Shown here piece after piece: positions 17,610 through 26,224 of a stretch of 64,000 nucleotides of DNA; position 1 is the first letter of the stretch; each line of letters opens with the position of its first letter. Under the pieces are notes generated by a model, which ran no database searches, was not told the DNA's origin, and worked only from the letters and a program-made list of their open reading frames with translations. The translations under genes and the position numbers were made by a program. The stretch comes from UBA1161 sp002311745 (GTDB lineage Bacteria > Planctomycetota > Phycisphaerae > Tepidisphaerales > Tepidisphaeraceae). The stretch covers positions 1 to 64,000 of the forward strand of contig JBEKAB010000003.1 of NCBI GenBank assembly GCA_050018415.1, written 5' to 3'.

Positions 17610-18905
17610 ACCCAGTAGCCGGCGCAAATCCTCAAAATACCGCGGATAGGTCTTGCTGACGCACTGCGCATCCTTGATGACGATGCCGGGAACCTTGGTG
17701 GCCGCCAGGGCAAAACTCATCGCCATGCGGTGGTCGTCGTAGGTGTCTATCGCCGCGGGGCGAAGTGTCTGCGGCGGATCGATACGCAAGGTGTCGCCCT
17801 GCACGTCCGTCGCGGCCCCCAGCCGCGTTAGCTCCGTCGCCAACGCCGCCAGACGATCCGTCTCCTTCAATCGCAGGGTGTGCAGCCCGCTGATCGCCGT
17901 CGAACCCTCGGCGAACAGAGCAACAACCGCCAGAGTCTGCGCCGTGTCCGGCATCGCGGTAAGGTCCACGTCGATCCCCCGCAGCTCGCCCGTGCCCGAA
18001 ATCGTCATGGAATCCGCGTGCACCTCAACGCCCGCTCCCATTTGTTTGAGCACATCCGCGAAGCCCACATCCCCCTGAAGGCTTTTGCGGCCCAGGCCCT
18101 GGATGGTGACTTGCGAGCCTTCGTGGATGGCCGCGGCCGCCATGAAATACGTCGCGTTGGAGGCGTCCGGCTCGATCAGGTAATCGGTCGCGGCATAAAC
18201 GCCGCGCGGAACGATGATCTGTTTCGGCTCGCCCGTCTTGGGATCGCGGAGCAGCTCCGGCGTCACGCTAAACTCGTCCATCAATCGCATCGTCATCGTC
18301 ACGTAGGGCCAACTGGTCTGCCGATCGATCAGATCGACGCGAAGCTCGTGCCGAGCGTACGGGCCGACCATCAGCACCGCCGAGAGAAATTGACTGGACT
18401 GGGCCGCGCCGAAGTGGATCAGCCCGCCGGGCAATCCATCGGCGTGCACCTGAATGGGAGGAAATCCCGACTCGCCCGGAAACCGGCTGCGCACGCCCAG
18501 GTCCCGCAGCATTTGGGCAAGCTGGCCAATCGGCCTCTGGCGCATGCGCGGCACACCGTCCAGGACGAAATCACCCTTGCCCAGGGCGCACAGGGCTGTC
18601 AAAAATCGGATCGTCGTTCCGGAATTCCCGCAGAAAAGCTCCGCCCACGTAGCGGGAATTTTCCCGCCGCCGCCGGCAACGCTCACCATACCGCTTGCTT
18701 CATCAATGGATAATGCAAACCCCAGACGTTCCAGCCCCTGCAGCATGACGCGCGTGTCATCGGCCAGAAGGACGTTGCGCAGCGTGCTTGTGCCCGCCGC
18801 CAGGACCGCCAGGACCAGCGCCCGGTTGGTGAGGCTCTTGGACGCCGGCGGTCGAACGCTGGCTGAAAACGGATGCTCAACCGGCTGGATCGAAACGTCG
18901 CTCAT
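17592..18905 (-). CDS. aroA: 3-phosphoshikimate 1-carboxyvinyltransferase (EPSP synthase)
   Basis: 437 residues from the ATG at 18905. It joins shikimate-3-phosphate and phosphoenolpyruvate in the sixth step of the shikimate pathway, in the cytoplasm. Visible family marks are RPPASKSLTNRALVLAVLA (phosphate-binding Lys/Ser), LFCGNSGTTIRFLTALCAL, VPRMRQRPIGQL, DASNATYFMAAAAI, LRLKETDRLAAL and TYDDHRMAMSFALA. Length is normal for the family. It lies 52 bases after the leucine-rich-repeat gene on the same strand, so the two may be co-transcribed. A 37-codon N-terminal extension of the open frame was rejected because the family begins at SIQPVEHPFSASVRPPASKS. Confidence 0.97.
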   Translation of the reverse strand: MSDVSIQPVEHPFSASVRPPASKSLTNRALVLAVLAAGTSTLRNVLLADDTRVMLQGLERLGFALSIDEASGMVSVAGGGGKIPATWAELFCGNSGTTIRFLTALCALGKGDFVLDGVPRMRQRPIGQLAQMLRDLGVRSRFPGESGFPPIQVHADGLPGGLIHFGAAQSSQFLSAVLMVGPYARHELRVDLIDRQTSWPYVTMTMRLMDEFSVTPELLRDPKTGEPKQIIVPRGVYAATDYLIEPDASNATYFMAAAAIHEGSQVTIQGLGRKSLQGDVGFADVLKQMGAGVEVHADSMTISGTGELRGIDVDLTAMPDTAQTLAVVALFAEGSTAISGLHTLRLKETDRLAALATELTRLGAATDVQGDTLRIDPPQTLRPAAIDTYDDHRMAMSFALAATKVPGIVIKDAQCVSKTYPRYFEDLRRLLGSQPVG

Positions 18906-18957
18906 ACATGCCGCAAGGTACGCGCCGTCTATGCTTAGAGCAATCCGCCGCGGGCCA

Positions 18958-20523
18958 TTAGTGTAAGAAGATCCGGCAGTAAGGCAGCGCCTGCCTGAGC
19001 GCCGCCACGCCGGCATCCGTCACCCGCGTATGCATCAGGTTAAGCGATTGCAGGGCCGCCAGGCCCTTCAGATGCTCCAACCCCGCGTCCGTCACCTGCG
19101 TACCCCTCAGGTCGAGCGATTGCAGGGCGGTCAGCCCTTTGAGATGCTCCAACCCTGCGTCCGTCACTTGTGTAGCGTCCAGGTCGAGCGATTGCAGGGC
19201 CGTCAGGCCCTGGAGATGCTCCAACCCCGCGTCCGTCACCTGCGTGCCGTACAGGTCGAGCGATTTCAGGGCCGTCAGCCCCTTGAGAACCTCCAACCCC
19301 GCGTCCGTCACCTGCGTTTGCGACAGGTCGAGCACTTGCAAGGCCGTTAGCCCCTTGAGAACCTCCAACCCCGCGTCCGTCACCTGCGTATCCTGCAAAT
19401 TGAGCTCTTGCAGGGCCGTCAGGCCCTGGAGTTCCTCCAGCCCCGCGTCCGTCACCTGCGTACCCTGCAGATTGAGCTGTTGCAGGGCCGTCAGGCCCTT
19501 GAGATGCGCCAACCCCGCGTCCGTCACCTTCGTGGCCGCCAAGTCGAGCGATTGCAGGGATGTCAGCACCTTGAGATGCTCCAATCCCGCGTCCGTCACA
19601 TGCGTACCTTCCAGGTCGAGCGATTGCAGGGCCGTCAGCGCCTTGAGATGCTCCAACCCCGCGTCCGTCACCTTCGTATACCACAAGCGAAGCCGTCGCA
19701 GGGCGGTCAGCCCCTGAAGATGCTTCAGCCCCGCGTCCCTCACGTGCGTATCCGCCAGGTCAAGCGTTTGCAGGGCCGTCAGCCCCTGAAGATGCTCCAG
19801 GCCCGCGTTCGTCATGTTCGTGTCCCCCAGATCGAGCGATTGCAGGGCGGTCAGGCCCTGGAGATGCTCCAACCCAGCGCCCCTCACCTTCGTGCCCGTC
19901 AGGTCGAGCGAATGCAGGGCCGTCAGGCCCTTGAGATATTCCAACCCCGCGTCCGTCACCTGCGTGCCCGTCAGGTCGAGCCGTTGTAGGGACGAAAGCC
20001 CCTTGAGATGCTCCAACCCCGCGTCCGTCACGTTGATACTATTCAGGTAGAGCCATTGCAGGGATGTCAGCCCCTTGAGATGCTCCAACCCCGCATCCGT
20101 CACGCCAGGGCCAGGCGCAATCAAGAAGCGCAGATCCCTGAGATCCTTGAGAAGCGCCAAATCGCTGTCGGACGCCCCATACAAAAGCAATAGACCCGGA
20201 ATCCGCTGGGCGTTCATCTCCTGCACCAGGAGCTGCCGATCCACTGTGGAATCCGGAATCACATACCACCATCTGCCGGCAGGAACGGTCAGAGGCATTG
20301 CCGCCGGCGTCCGGCCCAAGGATACGGGACGCGAAAAGGGGCTGTCGTCAGGAGGAGCCAAAAATACCTCAAGCGCCAGCTTCGAGTTGAATTCGCGCGC
20401 CGGTAGCGGCAAATCGCTAGCCCCGCCACTGTCTGCCGCCACCGCCTTCGTTGCCGGTGTCTCCACGATCGCCGCCAGCAACACCAGGGCGCCGATTCCC
20501 ACGATCCGCATCTTGTTCCGCAT
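18958..20523 (-). CDS. Secreted leucine-rich-repeat protein
   Basis: 521 residues. The start at 20523 is set by GGGAGG six bases upstream and by a signal peptide (MRNKMRIVGIGALVLLAAIV...). After a unique region of about 120 residues come 15 full copies of a 24-residue repeat with the pattern VTDAGLEHLKGLTALQSLDL, and a final partial copy closing with CRIFLH. This cysteine-free, threonine/aspartate-marked LRR class is abundant in Planctomycetota. Its function is not known; a binding scaffold outside the cytoplasm is likely. It follows the YdjY-like gene by 30 bases on the same strand. Confidence 0.9.
   Translation of the reverse strand: MRNKMRIVGIGALVLLAAIVETPATKAVAADSGGASDLPLPAREFNSKLALEVFLAPPDDSPFSRPVSLGRTPAAMPLTVPAGRWWYVIPDSTVDRQLLVQEMNAQRIPGLLLLYGASDSDLALLKDLRDLRFLIAPGPGVTDAGLEHLKGLTSLQWLYLNSINVTDAGLEHLKGLSSLQRLDLTGTQVTDAGLEYLKGLTALHSLDLTGTKVRGAGLEHLQGLTALQSLDLGDTNMTNAGLEHLQGLTALQTLDLADTHVRDAGLKHLQGLTALRRLRLWYTKVTDAGLEHLKALTALQSLDLEGTHVTDAGLEHLKVLTSLQSLDLAATKVTDAGLAHLKGLTALQQLNLQGTQVTDAGLEELQGLTALQELNLQDTQVTDAGLEVLKGLTALQVLDLSQTQVTDAGLEVLKGLTALKSLDLYGTQVTDAGLEHLQGLTALQSLDLDATQVTDAGLEHLKGLTALQSLDLRGTQVTDAGLEHLKGLAALQSLNLMHTRVTDAGVAALRQALPYCRIFLH
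19024..20103 (-). repeat. Fifteen tandem 72-bp repeats encoding LRRs
   Basis: The coding region of the LRR protein consists of fifteen in-register 72-bp units (1080 bp). Many units share long identical runs around the codons for VTDAGLEHL and GLTALQSLDL, so expansion or contraction by recombination is likely, and assembly collapse is a risk. The spacing is strictly 72 bp, with no insertions. Confidence 0.9.
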
Positions 20524-20553
20524 GAAAGACCTCCCTCGAAGATACCCCACTCT

Positions 20554-21327
20554 TCAGGGCCTGGATGCGGCGCCGCTGACTTCCTCGTGCAAGCCCGGGC
20601 CGGGATTGAATTGATCGGCCGGGCGGCTTTGGGCGGGGCGCGTCGCCGAGCCGCCGGGAACCGGCTCGATGATCATCGTCACCGCCGCCCCCTTTTTCGG
20701 GCAAACGTCAGGATTGAATTCCCACTCCAAAGTCTCGTTGGAATTGCTGGCAAGCTGCGGCACGTCGATCATCGTCAAGTCGAAATTCACGATGCTGACG
20801 ACGTAGCCGGTGATGTCGGCGGCGTATTGGCCATCGGGCAGGATGCGCGAGCCGTCAAATACCCACGTCGCGGGCGGCATCGGCTGCTTGGTCTTCATCG
20901 AACGCATCATGCGCTCGGCCGGCACGCTCTGCGCTTTGCCGTCGCGCTCAAATTCACAGGTGATTTTCAGGGGCGGGCCGGTCGGGGCGTACCACGTGCT
21001 CGTTGCCTCCACGAAATGAGCGGGCTCGCCGGGGGTCAAGCCCAGGGCCAAAAGACCGAAGTGAATCTCCGACGGGCGCGCGGCCGTGCGCAGAACGGTT
21101 TCGTGCTCCGGCCCGCCATCGGTGACGCAGAAAAATTCCAGGGGCATCTGGGCGTTGACCTCGATGCACTGGACGCGAATCTGCTTTTTGCGGGCATCGA
21201 TCTGAATGTGCGAAAGGGGTGCGGGCCGCGTCGCCGGACGCTGGGCCCACGCTGCTGCCGCGGGGCAAATGATTGCCAGAACGCCCAGCAGCCACCATCG
21301 GCTTATCTTACTTGTCGGGCTCATCAT
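20554..21327 (-). CDS. Secreted YdjY-like domain protein
   Basis: 257 residues from the ATG at 21327, which lies inside the end of the GroES-like gene (20-base overlap). Residues 1-28 look like a signal peptide (MMSPTSKISRWWLLGVLAII, ending AAAWA). The next 150 residues contain KQIRVQCIEVNAQMPLEFF, GGPEHETVLRT, ARPSEIHFGLLALGLTPGEP, which I recognise as the YdjY-type domain found often in planctomycete secreted proteins. Function of that domain is not established. The C-terminus is rich in proline and arginine. A family call from memory, so moderate confidence. Confidence 0.6.
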   Translation of the reverse strand: MMSPTSKISRWWLLGVLAIICPAAAAWAQRPATRPAPLSHIQIDARKKQIRVQCIEVNAQMPLEFFCVTDGGPEHETVLRTAARPSEIHFGLLALGLTPGEPAHFVEATSTWYAPTGPPLKITCEFERDGKAQSVPAERMMRSMKTKQPMPPATWVFDGSRILPDGQYAADITGYVVSIVNFDLTMIDVPQLASNSNETLEWEFNPDVCPKKGAAVTMIIEPVPGGSATRPAQSRPADQFNPGPGLHEEVSGAASRP

Positions 21328-21670
21328 CCTGCCGAGGAGGCTTGGAGTTGTCGGATCGGCGGAAAATCGCCAGCACGCGATCGATCGCCACGACATACAG
21401 GCGATTGTCGTGTTCCAGTTCCACCGGGATCGCCTCGCGCGGGTCGAACAGGACCCTGTCGTACTGGCGGATGGTCTGATCGTCGTCGTTCTCGATGGCC
21501 TTGCTGATGGCGATGACGCGGCCGGTGATCACGGGGATTTCGTGGGTATCCGGCAATACGATGCCGCTGCGCGTCTGCCGCTTGTTGTCATCCTTGCGGA
21601 CCACCACGCGCTTGCCGATCGGCTCAATGAGGTCAAATTCGGCGCGCTTGGCGTCGGGTTGAATGGCCAT
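21308..21670 (-). CDS. GroES (Cpn10)-like protein, divergent
   Basis: 120 residues with the beta-barrel pattern of co-chaperonin 10: IEPIGKRVVVRKDDNKRQ, RSGIVLPDTHEIPVITGRVIAIS, IRQYDRVLFDPREAIPVELE, NRLYVVAIDRVLAIF. It is longer than standard GroES (about 95), with an extended N-terminus and an acidic/proline tail. There is no groEL beside it; instead it sits eight bases after an unknown gene downstream of dnaK. It may be a specialised or degenerate co-chaperonin. Confidence 0.7.
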   Translation of the reverse strand: MAIQPDAKRAEFDLIEPIGKRVVVRKDDNKRQTRSGIVLPDTHEIPVITGRVIAISKAIENDDDQTIRQYDRVLFDPREAIPVELEHDNRLYVVAIDRVLAIFRRSDNSKPPRQDDEPDK

Positions 21671-21678
21671 ACATCACA

Positions 21679-22203
21679 TTATAGCGGGGCGGCGGGGGGA
21701 TTACCCGGTTCGTCGCCGGGCGGAATTTCCTCCTCGGCCTCCGGCTCGAACAGGTCCTGAGCCACCCGGCTGAGGAAGAATTGCAGTTCCGTGTCGGCCA
21801 CCGGCCCGGGCAGAGGATCGCGCAAATCATACTGATGGCTGTGGTCCTCCGAGCTGTCCTCGCCGCGCTTTTCACCTTCGGTGATGATGTGATGCTCGAA
21901 GGTCACGCAATCCTCGTGGCTCTGCATGATGACCAGCTCGCCCCACCGCCAGGCCAGGTGAATGCGCAGGGAAAGCTGGTTGCCCCAGGAGCTGACGCGG
22001 TGAACGATCCCGTGCTTGGCCAGCAGCTTGACCAGATCATCGACGGCCGGGAAGACGGCGCGGTTGAGAAACTCGACGTAATTCTGGTTGTAATCCGCCA
22101 GGCGCTGCACGGCCTCGCGTTCGGCGGCGAGTTTCTCCGGCAGCACCTCGCGAAACGGCCCCACCCGCGACAGCCACCACTTGGCAAAGGACTTGTCGAG
22201 CAT
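21679..22203 (-). CDS. Hypothetical protein between dnaK and the GroES-like gene
   Basis: 174 residues from the ATG at 22203; the frame extends to 22302 only through the repeat element, so the later start is preferred. I do not recognise a family. It has an aromatic/helical first half (MLDKSFAKWWLSRVGPFREV, VEFLNRAVFPAVDDLVKLL), a central beta-like part (SLRIHLAWRWGELVIMQSHED) and a very acidic, proline-rich C-terminal 50 residues. No signal peptide or membrane segment is seen. Co-directional with dnaK and the GroES-like gene, so a link to protein quality control is possible but unproven. Confidence 0.6.
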   Translation of the reverse strand: MLDKSFAKWWLSRVGPFREVLPEKLAAEREAVQRLADYNQNYVEFLNRAVFPAVDDLVKLLAKHGIVHRVSSWGNQLSLRIHLAWRWGELVIMQSHEDCVTFEHHIITEGEKRGEDSSEDHSHQYDLRDPLPGPVADTELQFFLSRVAQDLFEPEAEEEIPPGDEPGNPPAAPL

Positions 22204-22258
22204 GGCAAGAGAATACGCGCGGGAGCCGGTATGTCCAACAGCCCTCGGCTGGTTACCC

Positions 22259-22334
22259 AATGACGAATGATAAATGACGAATGACGAATGAAATGCAATC
22301 ATTCGTCATTCGTCATTCGAATTTCGTCATTCGC
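22259..22334. repeat. Heptamer (TTCGTCA) hairpin element, copy A
   Basis: A string of TGACGAA / TTCGTCA heptamers. AATGACGAATGACGAATGA (22273-22291) pairs perfectly over 19 bp with 22299-22317 around a 7-base loop. The 33 bases at 22301-22333 are identical to 43821-43853 in copy B. It sits between dnaK and the next minus-strand gene. Confidence 0.9.
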
Positions 22335-22351
22335 GTTGCCGCGGCAACGCG
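22332..22351 (-). terminator. Perfect 20-bp palindrome directly after the dnaK stop codon
   Basis: CGCGTTGCCGCGGCAACGCG is self-complementary over its full length and abuts the dnaK stop (22352-22354). It would form a strong hairpin at the mRNA 3' end. There is no T-run after it on the minus strand, so it is either a rho-independent-like stem without tail, an RNA-stabilising stem, or a protein-binding site. Confidence 0.5.
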
Positions 22352-24274
22352 CTATTCCTTCACTTCATACTCGGCGTCGATGACGTCCTCGTCCTTCTTG
22401 CCGGCTGCGGTGCCGCGGTCGGCGCCGGCCTCCGGTGCCGGTTGCGGCCCGGCGCCGCCGGCCGCCTTGGCGGCCGCCGCCTTGTACACCTCCTCGCCCA
22501 GCTTCTGGCTGGCCTGCTGGAGGCTTTCCAGCGTCTTCTTGATGCGATCGCCGTCGTCGCTCTTGATCGCGTCCCTGAGGTTGTTCAGGGCGCTCTCAAT
22601 GTCGCTGCGAACGTCGGCCGAGACCTTGTCGCCGTATTCGCGCAACGATTTTTCGATCTCGTAAGCGAACGATTCGGCCCGGTTCTTGATGTCGATGACC
22701 TCGCGGCGTTTTTTGTCCTCGGCGGCGTGCTGCTCGGCCTCGCGCTTCATGCGCTCGATCTCCTCCTTGCTCAAACCGCCGGCGTTCTGCACGGTGATTT
22801 TGTTTTCCTTGCCGGTGGCCTTGTCCTTGGCCGAGACGCTGAGGATGCCGTTGACGTCGATGTTGAACATGACCTCGATCTGCGGCACGCCGCGCGGCGC
22901 CGGGGGAATGCCTTCCAGGTTGAACGCCCCCAGCAGGCGGTTGTCCCGGGCAAATTCGCGCTCGCCCTGCAACACGTTGATGGTCACCGCGTTTTGGTTG
23001 TCCGCGGCGGTGGAGAAGACCTCCGCCTTGCTGGTGGGGATGGTGGTGTTGCGCGGGATCAGCACGGTCATGACGCCGCCCAAGGTTTCCACGCCCAGTG
23101 AAAGCGGGGTGGCGTCGAGCACCAGGATGTCCTTGACCTCGCCGGTGGCGATGGCGCCCTGGATAGCCGCGCCCACCGCCACCACCTCGTCGGGGTTCAC
23201 GCTCTTGTTGGGTTCCTTGCCCTTGAACAGTTCCTTGACCAGGCGTTGCACCATGGGCACGCGCGTGGCCCCGCCGACCAGCACCACCTCGTCGATCTTT
23301 TCGGGCGGGAGCTTGGCATCGGCCAGGGCATCGATCACGGGCTTGCGGCATCGTTCCACCAGCGGAGTGATCAACTGCTCGAGCTTGGAGCGCGTCACCG
23401 CGATCTGCATGTGCTTGGGACCGCTCTGGTCGGCGGTGATGAAGGGCAGATTGACCGTCGTCTCCATGGCGCTGGACAGCTCGATCTTGGCTTTCTCCGC
23501 CGCCTCCTTGAGCCGCTGCAGAGCCATGGGGTCGTTGCGGACGTCGATGCCCTCGGTGCGTTTGAATTCATCGGCCAGGAAGTTGATGAGCGCCTGGTCG
23601 AAGTCGTCGCCGCCCAGATGCGTGTCGCCGTTGATGCTGAGCACTTCGAACACGCCCTCGCCGACGTCCAGGATGGACACGTCGAAGGTGCCGCCGCCCA
23701 GATCGAACACGCAGATTTTTTCGTTTTTCTTTTTGTCCAGGCCGTAGGCCAGGGCCGCCGCCGTCGGCTCGGGCAGCACGCGCAGAACCTTCAGGCCGGA
23801 GATCTCGCCCGCGTCCTTGGTCGCTTTTCGCTGCGCGTCGTTGAAGTACGCCGGGACGGTGATCACCGCGTCGGTGACCTTCTCGCCCAGGTAATCCTCG
23901 GCGGTCTTTTTCAGATCCTGGAGGATGATGGCGCTGATGGCCTCGGGGGTGTATTTCTTGCCGCGCACTTCGACCTGCACCAATTCCTCGGGAGCGCCGA
24001 CGATGGTATAGGGGACCATCTTTTCCTCGGTGGCGACTTCGCTGTGTCGGCGGCCCATGAAGCGCTTGATGCTGAAGACGGTGTTCTTGGGATTGGTGAC
24101 TTGCTGGTGCTTGGCGTTCTGGCCGACGATCCGTTCGCCCTTGTCGGTGAAGGCCACGACCGACGGCGTGAGCCGGCTGCCCTGGGCGTTGATCAGGACC
24201 TTGGGCTGATCTCCCTCCATCACCGCCACGACGCTGTTGGTGGTTCCCAGATCGATGCCAATGATCTTTGCCAT
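22352..24274 (-). CDS. dnaK: Chaperone DnaK (Hsp70)
   Basis: 640 residues from the ATG at 24274, with AGGAG eight bases upstream; an 86-codon upstream extension is rejected. The ATPase domain opens with MAKIIGIDLGTTNSVVAVME and has VITVPAYFNDAQRKATKDAG, VFDLGGGTFDVSILDVG and VVLVGGATRVPMVQRLV. The substrate-binding domain has DATPLSLGVETLGGVM and NRLLGAFNLEGIPPAPRGVP. The tail ends in the usual acidic EEVD-like form (DEDVIDAEYEVKE) after an Ala/Gly-rich linker. No dnaJ or grpE lies next to it, and I found no CIRCE element upstream. Confidence 0.98.
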   Translation of the reverse strand: MAKIIGIDLGTTNSVVAVMEGDQPKVLINAQGSRLTPSVVAFTDKGERIVGQNAKHQQVTNPKNTVFSIKRFMGRRHSEVATEEKMVPYTIVGAPEELVQVEVRGKKYTPEAISAIILQDLKKTAEDYLGEKVTDAVITVPAYFNDAQRKATKDAGEISGLKVLRVLPEPTAAALAYGLDKKKNEKICVFDLGGGTFDVSILDVGEGVFEVLSINGDTHLGGDDFDQALINFLADEFKRTEGIDVRNDPMALQRLKEAAEKAKIELSSAMETTVNLPFITADQSGPKHMQIAVTRSKLEQLITPLVERCRKPVIDALADAKLPPEKIDEVVLVGGATRVPMVQRLVKELFKGKEPNKSVNPDEVVAVGAAIQGAIATGEVKDILVLDATPLSLGVETLGGVMTVLIPRNTTIPTSKAEVFSTAADNQNAVTINVLQGEREFARDNRLLGAFNLEGIPPAPRGVPQIEVMFNIDVNGILSVSAKDKATGKENKITVQNAGGLSKEEIERMKREAEQHAAEDKKRREVIDIKNRAESFAYEIEKSLREYGDKVSADVRSDIESALNNLRDAIKSDDGDRIKKTLESLQQASQKLGEEVYKAAAAKAAGGAGPQPAPEAGADRGTAAGKKDEDVIDAEYEVKE

Positions 24275-24583
24275 TGATGTGCTCCTGATAAGACGCTCTT
24301 GCCCCGCCGACCGGGACGGCCGATTGTAAAGCGGCCCGCCACCTGCGGCGCCATGCGCCCAACCCAGTGGTTTGGGCAAAGACCGTGCCAACCATGGGCT
24401 GGGGTGCACCGGGCGTACGTTATGATAATGCAGAAGCTTACAGCGATGTTGCACGGCCCGTCCAGAGGGCTTCTGGAAACATGGGTGCCAAAATCGGCAT
24501 ACGCAGGGACCACTCCTGCCGTTTTTGGCCAATTCCCGTTGGGCTTATAATCCGCCCGTCAGACCCGAAATCGAGTTGAAGCA
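24275..24583. other. Divergent intergenic region between dnaK and the GT-C gene
   Basis: 309 bases without a gene. It holds the dnaK ribosome binding site and must hold the dnaK promoter; the AT-richest part, 24418-24446, is the likely place, but no convincing -35/-10 pair or CIRCE repeat is visible. The right end carries the plus-strand promoter listed separately. Confidence 0.6.
24523..24551 (+). promoter_or_regulatory. Sigma-70-like promoter of the GT-C gene
   Basis: A perfect TATAAT lies at 24546-24551. Upstream, the T-rich TTTTTGGCC stretch offers a weak -35 at 15-17 bases. Transcription would begin near 24558, about 25 bases before the ATG at 24584. Confidence 0.45.
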
Positions 24584-26155
24584 ATGATCCTGGAAAAAAC
24601 CGCCATTGCATGCGAGGCAATTGCCCAGCCCGATCCAGGGTCATGGCCGCAGAGATTCGCAGCCGCCGTTTACAGCCGGCGTCGCATCCTGATGGCCTCG
24701 GTCCTCGTGCTGTATCTCCTGAGTTACAACGGGCAGTGGCACCTCACGCCGGATAGCGCCCTGTATTTGGAACTGGGCCGCAACATCGCTGCCGGGCGCG
24801 GCTATACCTATCACGGCCTTCCGCACGCTCTGGCCTATCCCGGCCTGCCGTACGCTCTGGCCGGGCTGTTCAAAGTCTTCGGCGCACACGTGATCGCCGC
24901 CGCCGATGCTTTGGTCCTTTTGTGCGGCTTGGCGACGTTGGCGGCAACCTACCGCCTGATCCATCTCTGGTCGGATCGCGGCACCGCCATCGTCGTCACC
25001 TTCGGCTTGGCCGTCACGCACGAATTTTTTCGATACTGCTGCGAAATCCTCACCGACATCCCGTTCCTGCTGGGCGTGACGGCCTTTCTGGCCGGCCACG
25101 AGGCGGTCTTCCACGCTTCGGCGGCGCGGCGGCGATGGTGGGATTGGCTGTTGCTTGGAGGCGGACTGGCCATCGCCGTCGTCACCCGCCCCACCATGAT
25201 CGGACTTCTGGGCGTCTGCCTGGCGGTCATGATCTGGACGGCCTTGCGCAGCCGCTCGGCCCGCCCGCTGGCCCTGGCGGCCGTCGCCGTGGTGATCGTC
25301 CTGGCGATCATTTTTTTCCGCATCGATCCCCGCCACGCGACCAGCGCCGGCCCTTCCCACGGCTATGAAAAGACCGTCTTCCATGCCTTGTTCCGCGGCG
25401 ACGTGCTGGATGTCACGCACGATCGCCTGAATACCAAAATCGCCGCCAATGTCCGGGACCTTTTGGGCCATACCGCCGCCAAGGCCGCCTTCGGCATGCC
25501 CCTGGGAAATCGCTGGCTCAATGCCATCTTCGGATCGATCATCCTGGCCGGCGGCCTGGCCCTGTCGCGGCAACGCCTGATTTGGGGGCTGTGGGTCCTG
25601 GTGACCTTGGCCATCCTGATCCTTCTGATTTCCAACGACCGCTACGTGTTGCAAGCGATGCCGCTTCTGGTGCTGGGCTGGTGGCGAACCCTGATCGCGG
25701 TGCAGCGGCGCCTGCCTCGTACAATCGGGAATTTCGTCTTCGCATTTTTCCTGGCCCTGGGCGTCGTTCCCAATTGCCTTCTGGATGGCAACATCGTCCT
25801 GCACCAACATCTGCGGCCGTTCCTGGACCACTACGCGGATGGCGGCTACGCCGCTTACGTGAAATTGGCGGAGCAGGTCCCTCGGTTTTGCGCCGCGGAT
25901 GACGTTGTCCTGTGCCCCGCCGGGTACAGCCGAATCCTCACTTTCCTGACCCAGCGCAACGTGTTCGATTCGATGGAACCCAAGGATGGGAAATGGGCGG
26001 CTGGGCCGCTGGTGGTTTTTGATCCCGAGGACGAGTCGCTGGCCGCCTGGCTGAGGCAGCAGCACCTGGTTGTGCAAGACCCGCCCCTAGCCTCCGCCGC
26101 ACAACCGTCAGGCCAACCGCCCCTGCTTCTGGTGCGTTGCAAGTTCGCCCCATGA
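24584..26155 (+). CDS. GT-C membrane glycosyltransferase (ArnT/PMT-like)
   Basis: 523 residues with about ten predicted membrane helices (LMASVLVLYLLSYNG, IAAADALVLLCGLATLAA, AVAVVIVLAIIFF and others). The first outer loop has TPDSALYLELGRNIAAGRGY, the acidic motif typical of GT-C enzymes of the PMT_2/ArnT group, which use polyprenyl-phosphate sugars at the outer membrane-facing side. The last 130 residues are soluble. Standing alone between dnaK and suf, its acceptor cannot be inferred. Start chosen as the only ATG near the promoter; ribosome binding site is weak. Confidence 0.8.
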   Translation: MILEKTAIACEAIAQPDPGSWPQRFAAAVYSRRRILMASVLVLYLLSYNGQWHLTPDSALYLELGRNIAAGRGYTYHGLPHALAYPGLPYALAGLFKVFGAHVIAAADALVLLCGLATLAATYRLIHLWSDRGTAIVVTFGLAVTHEFFRYCCEILTDIPFLLGVTAFLAGHEAVFHASAARRRWWDWLLLGGGLAIAVVTRPTMIGLLGVCLAVMIWTALRSRSARPLALAAVAVVIVLAIIFFRIDPRHATSAGPSHGYEKTVFHALFRGDVLDVTHDRLNTKIAANVRDLLGHTAAKAAFGMPLGNRWLNAIFGSIILAGGLALSRQRLIWGLWVLVTLAILILLISNDRYVLQAMPLLVLGWWRTLIAVQRRLPRTIGNFVFAFFLALGVVPNCLLDGNIVLHQHLRPFLDHYADGGYAAYVKLAEQVPRFCAADDVVLCPAGYSRILTFLTQRNVFDSMEPKDGKWAAGPLVVFDPEDESLAAWLRQQHLVVQDPPLASAAQPSGQPPLLLVRCKFAP

Positions 26156-26166
26156 AATGACGATGT

Positions 26167-26195
26167 TTGAAATCGCCCGTTTTGCGACCTATATT
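26167..26195 (+). promoter_or_regulatory. Sigma-70-like promoter of sufA
   Basis: TTGAAA at 26167-26172 and TATATT at 26190-26195 are separated by exactly 17 bases. Transcription would start near 26202, giving a leader of about 22 bases that contains the AAGGAG ribosome binding site at 26211-26216. Confidence 0.6.
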
Positions 26196-26224
26196 CACGC
26201 GGGAACGAGCAAGGAGTTTTGTAT

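Noticed and set aside
19030..19989. Several repetitive frames opposite or out of frame with the LRR repeats, and the idea of a CRISPR-like array
   Set aside because: The 72-bp period is coding LRR sequence with no spacers; the other frames are its shadows.
22259..22334. Heptamer repeat as a short CRISPR array
   Set aside because: Seven-base units without spacers and with dyad symmetry do not fit CRISPR.
24275..24583. CIRCE heat-shock operator upstream of dnaK
   Set aside because: The TTAGCACTC-N9-GAGTGCTAA pattern is not present in the region.
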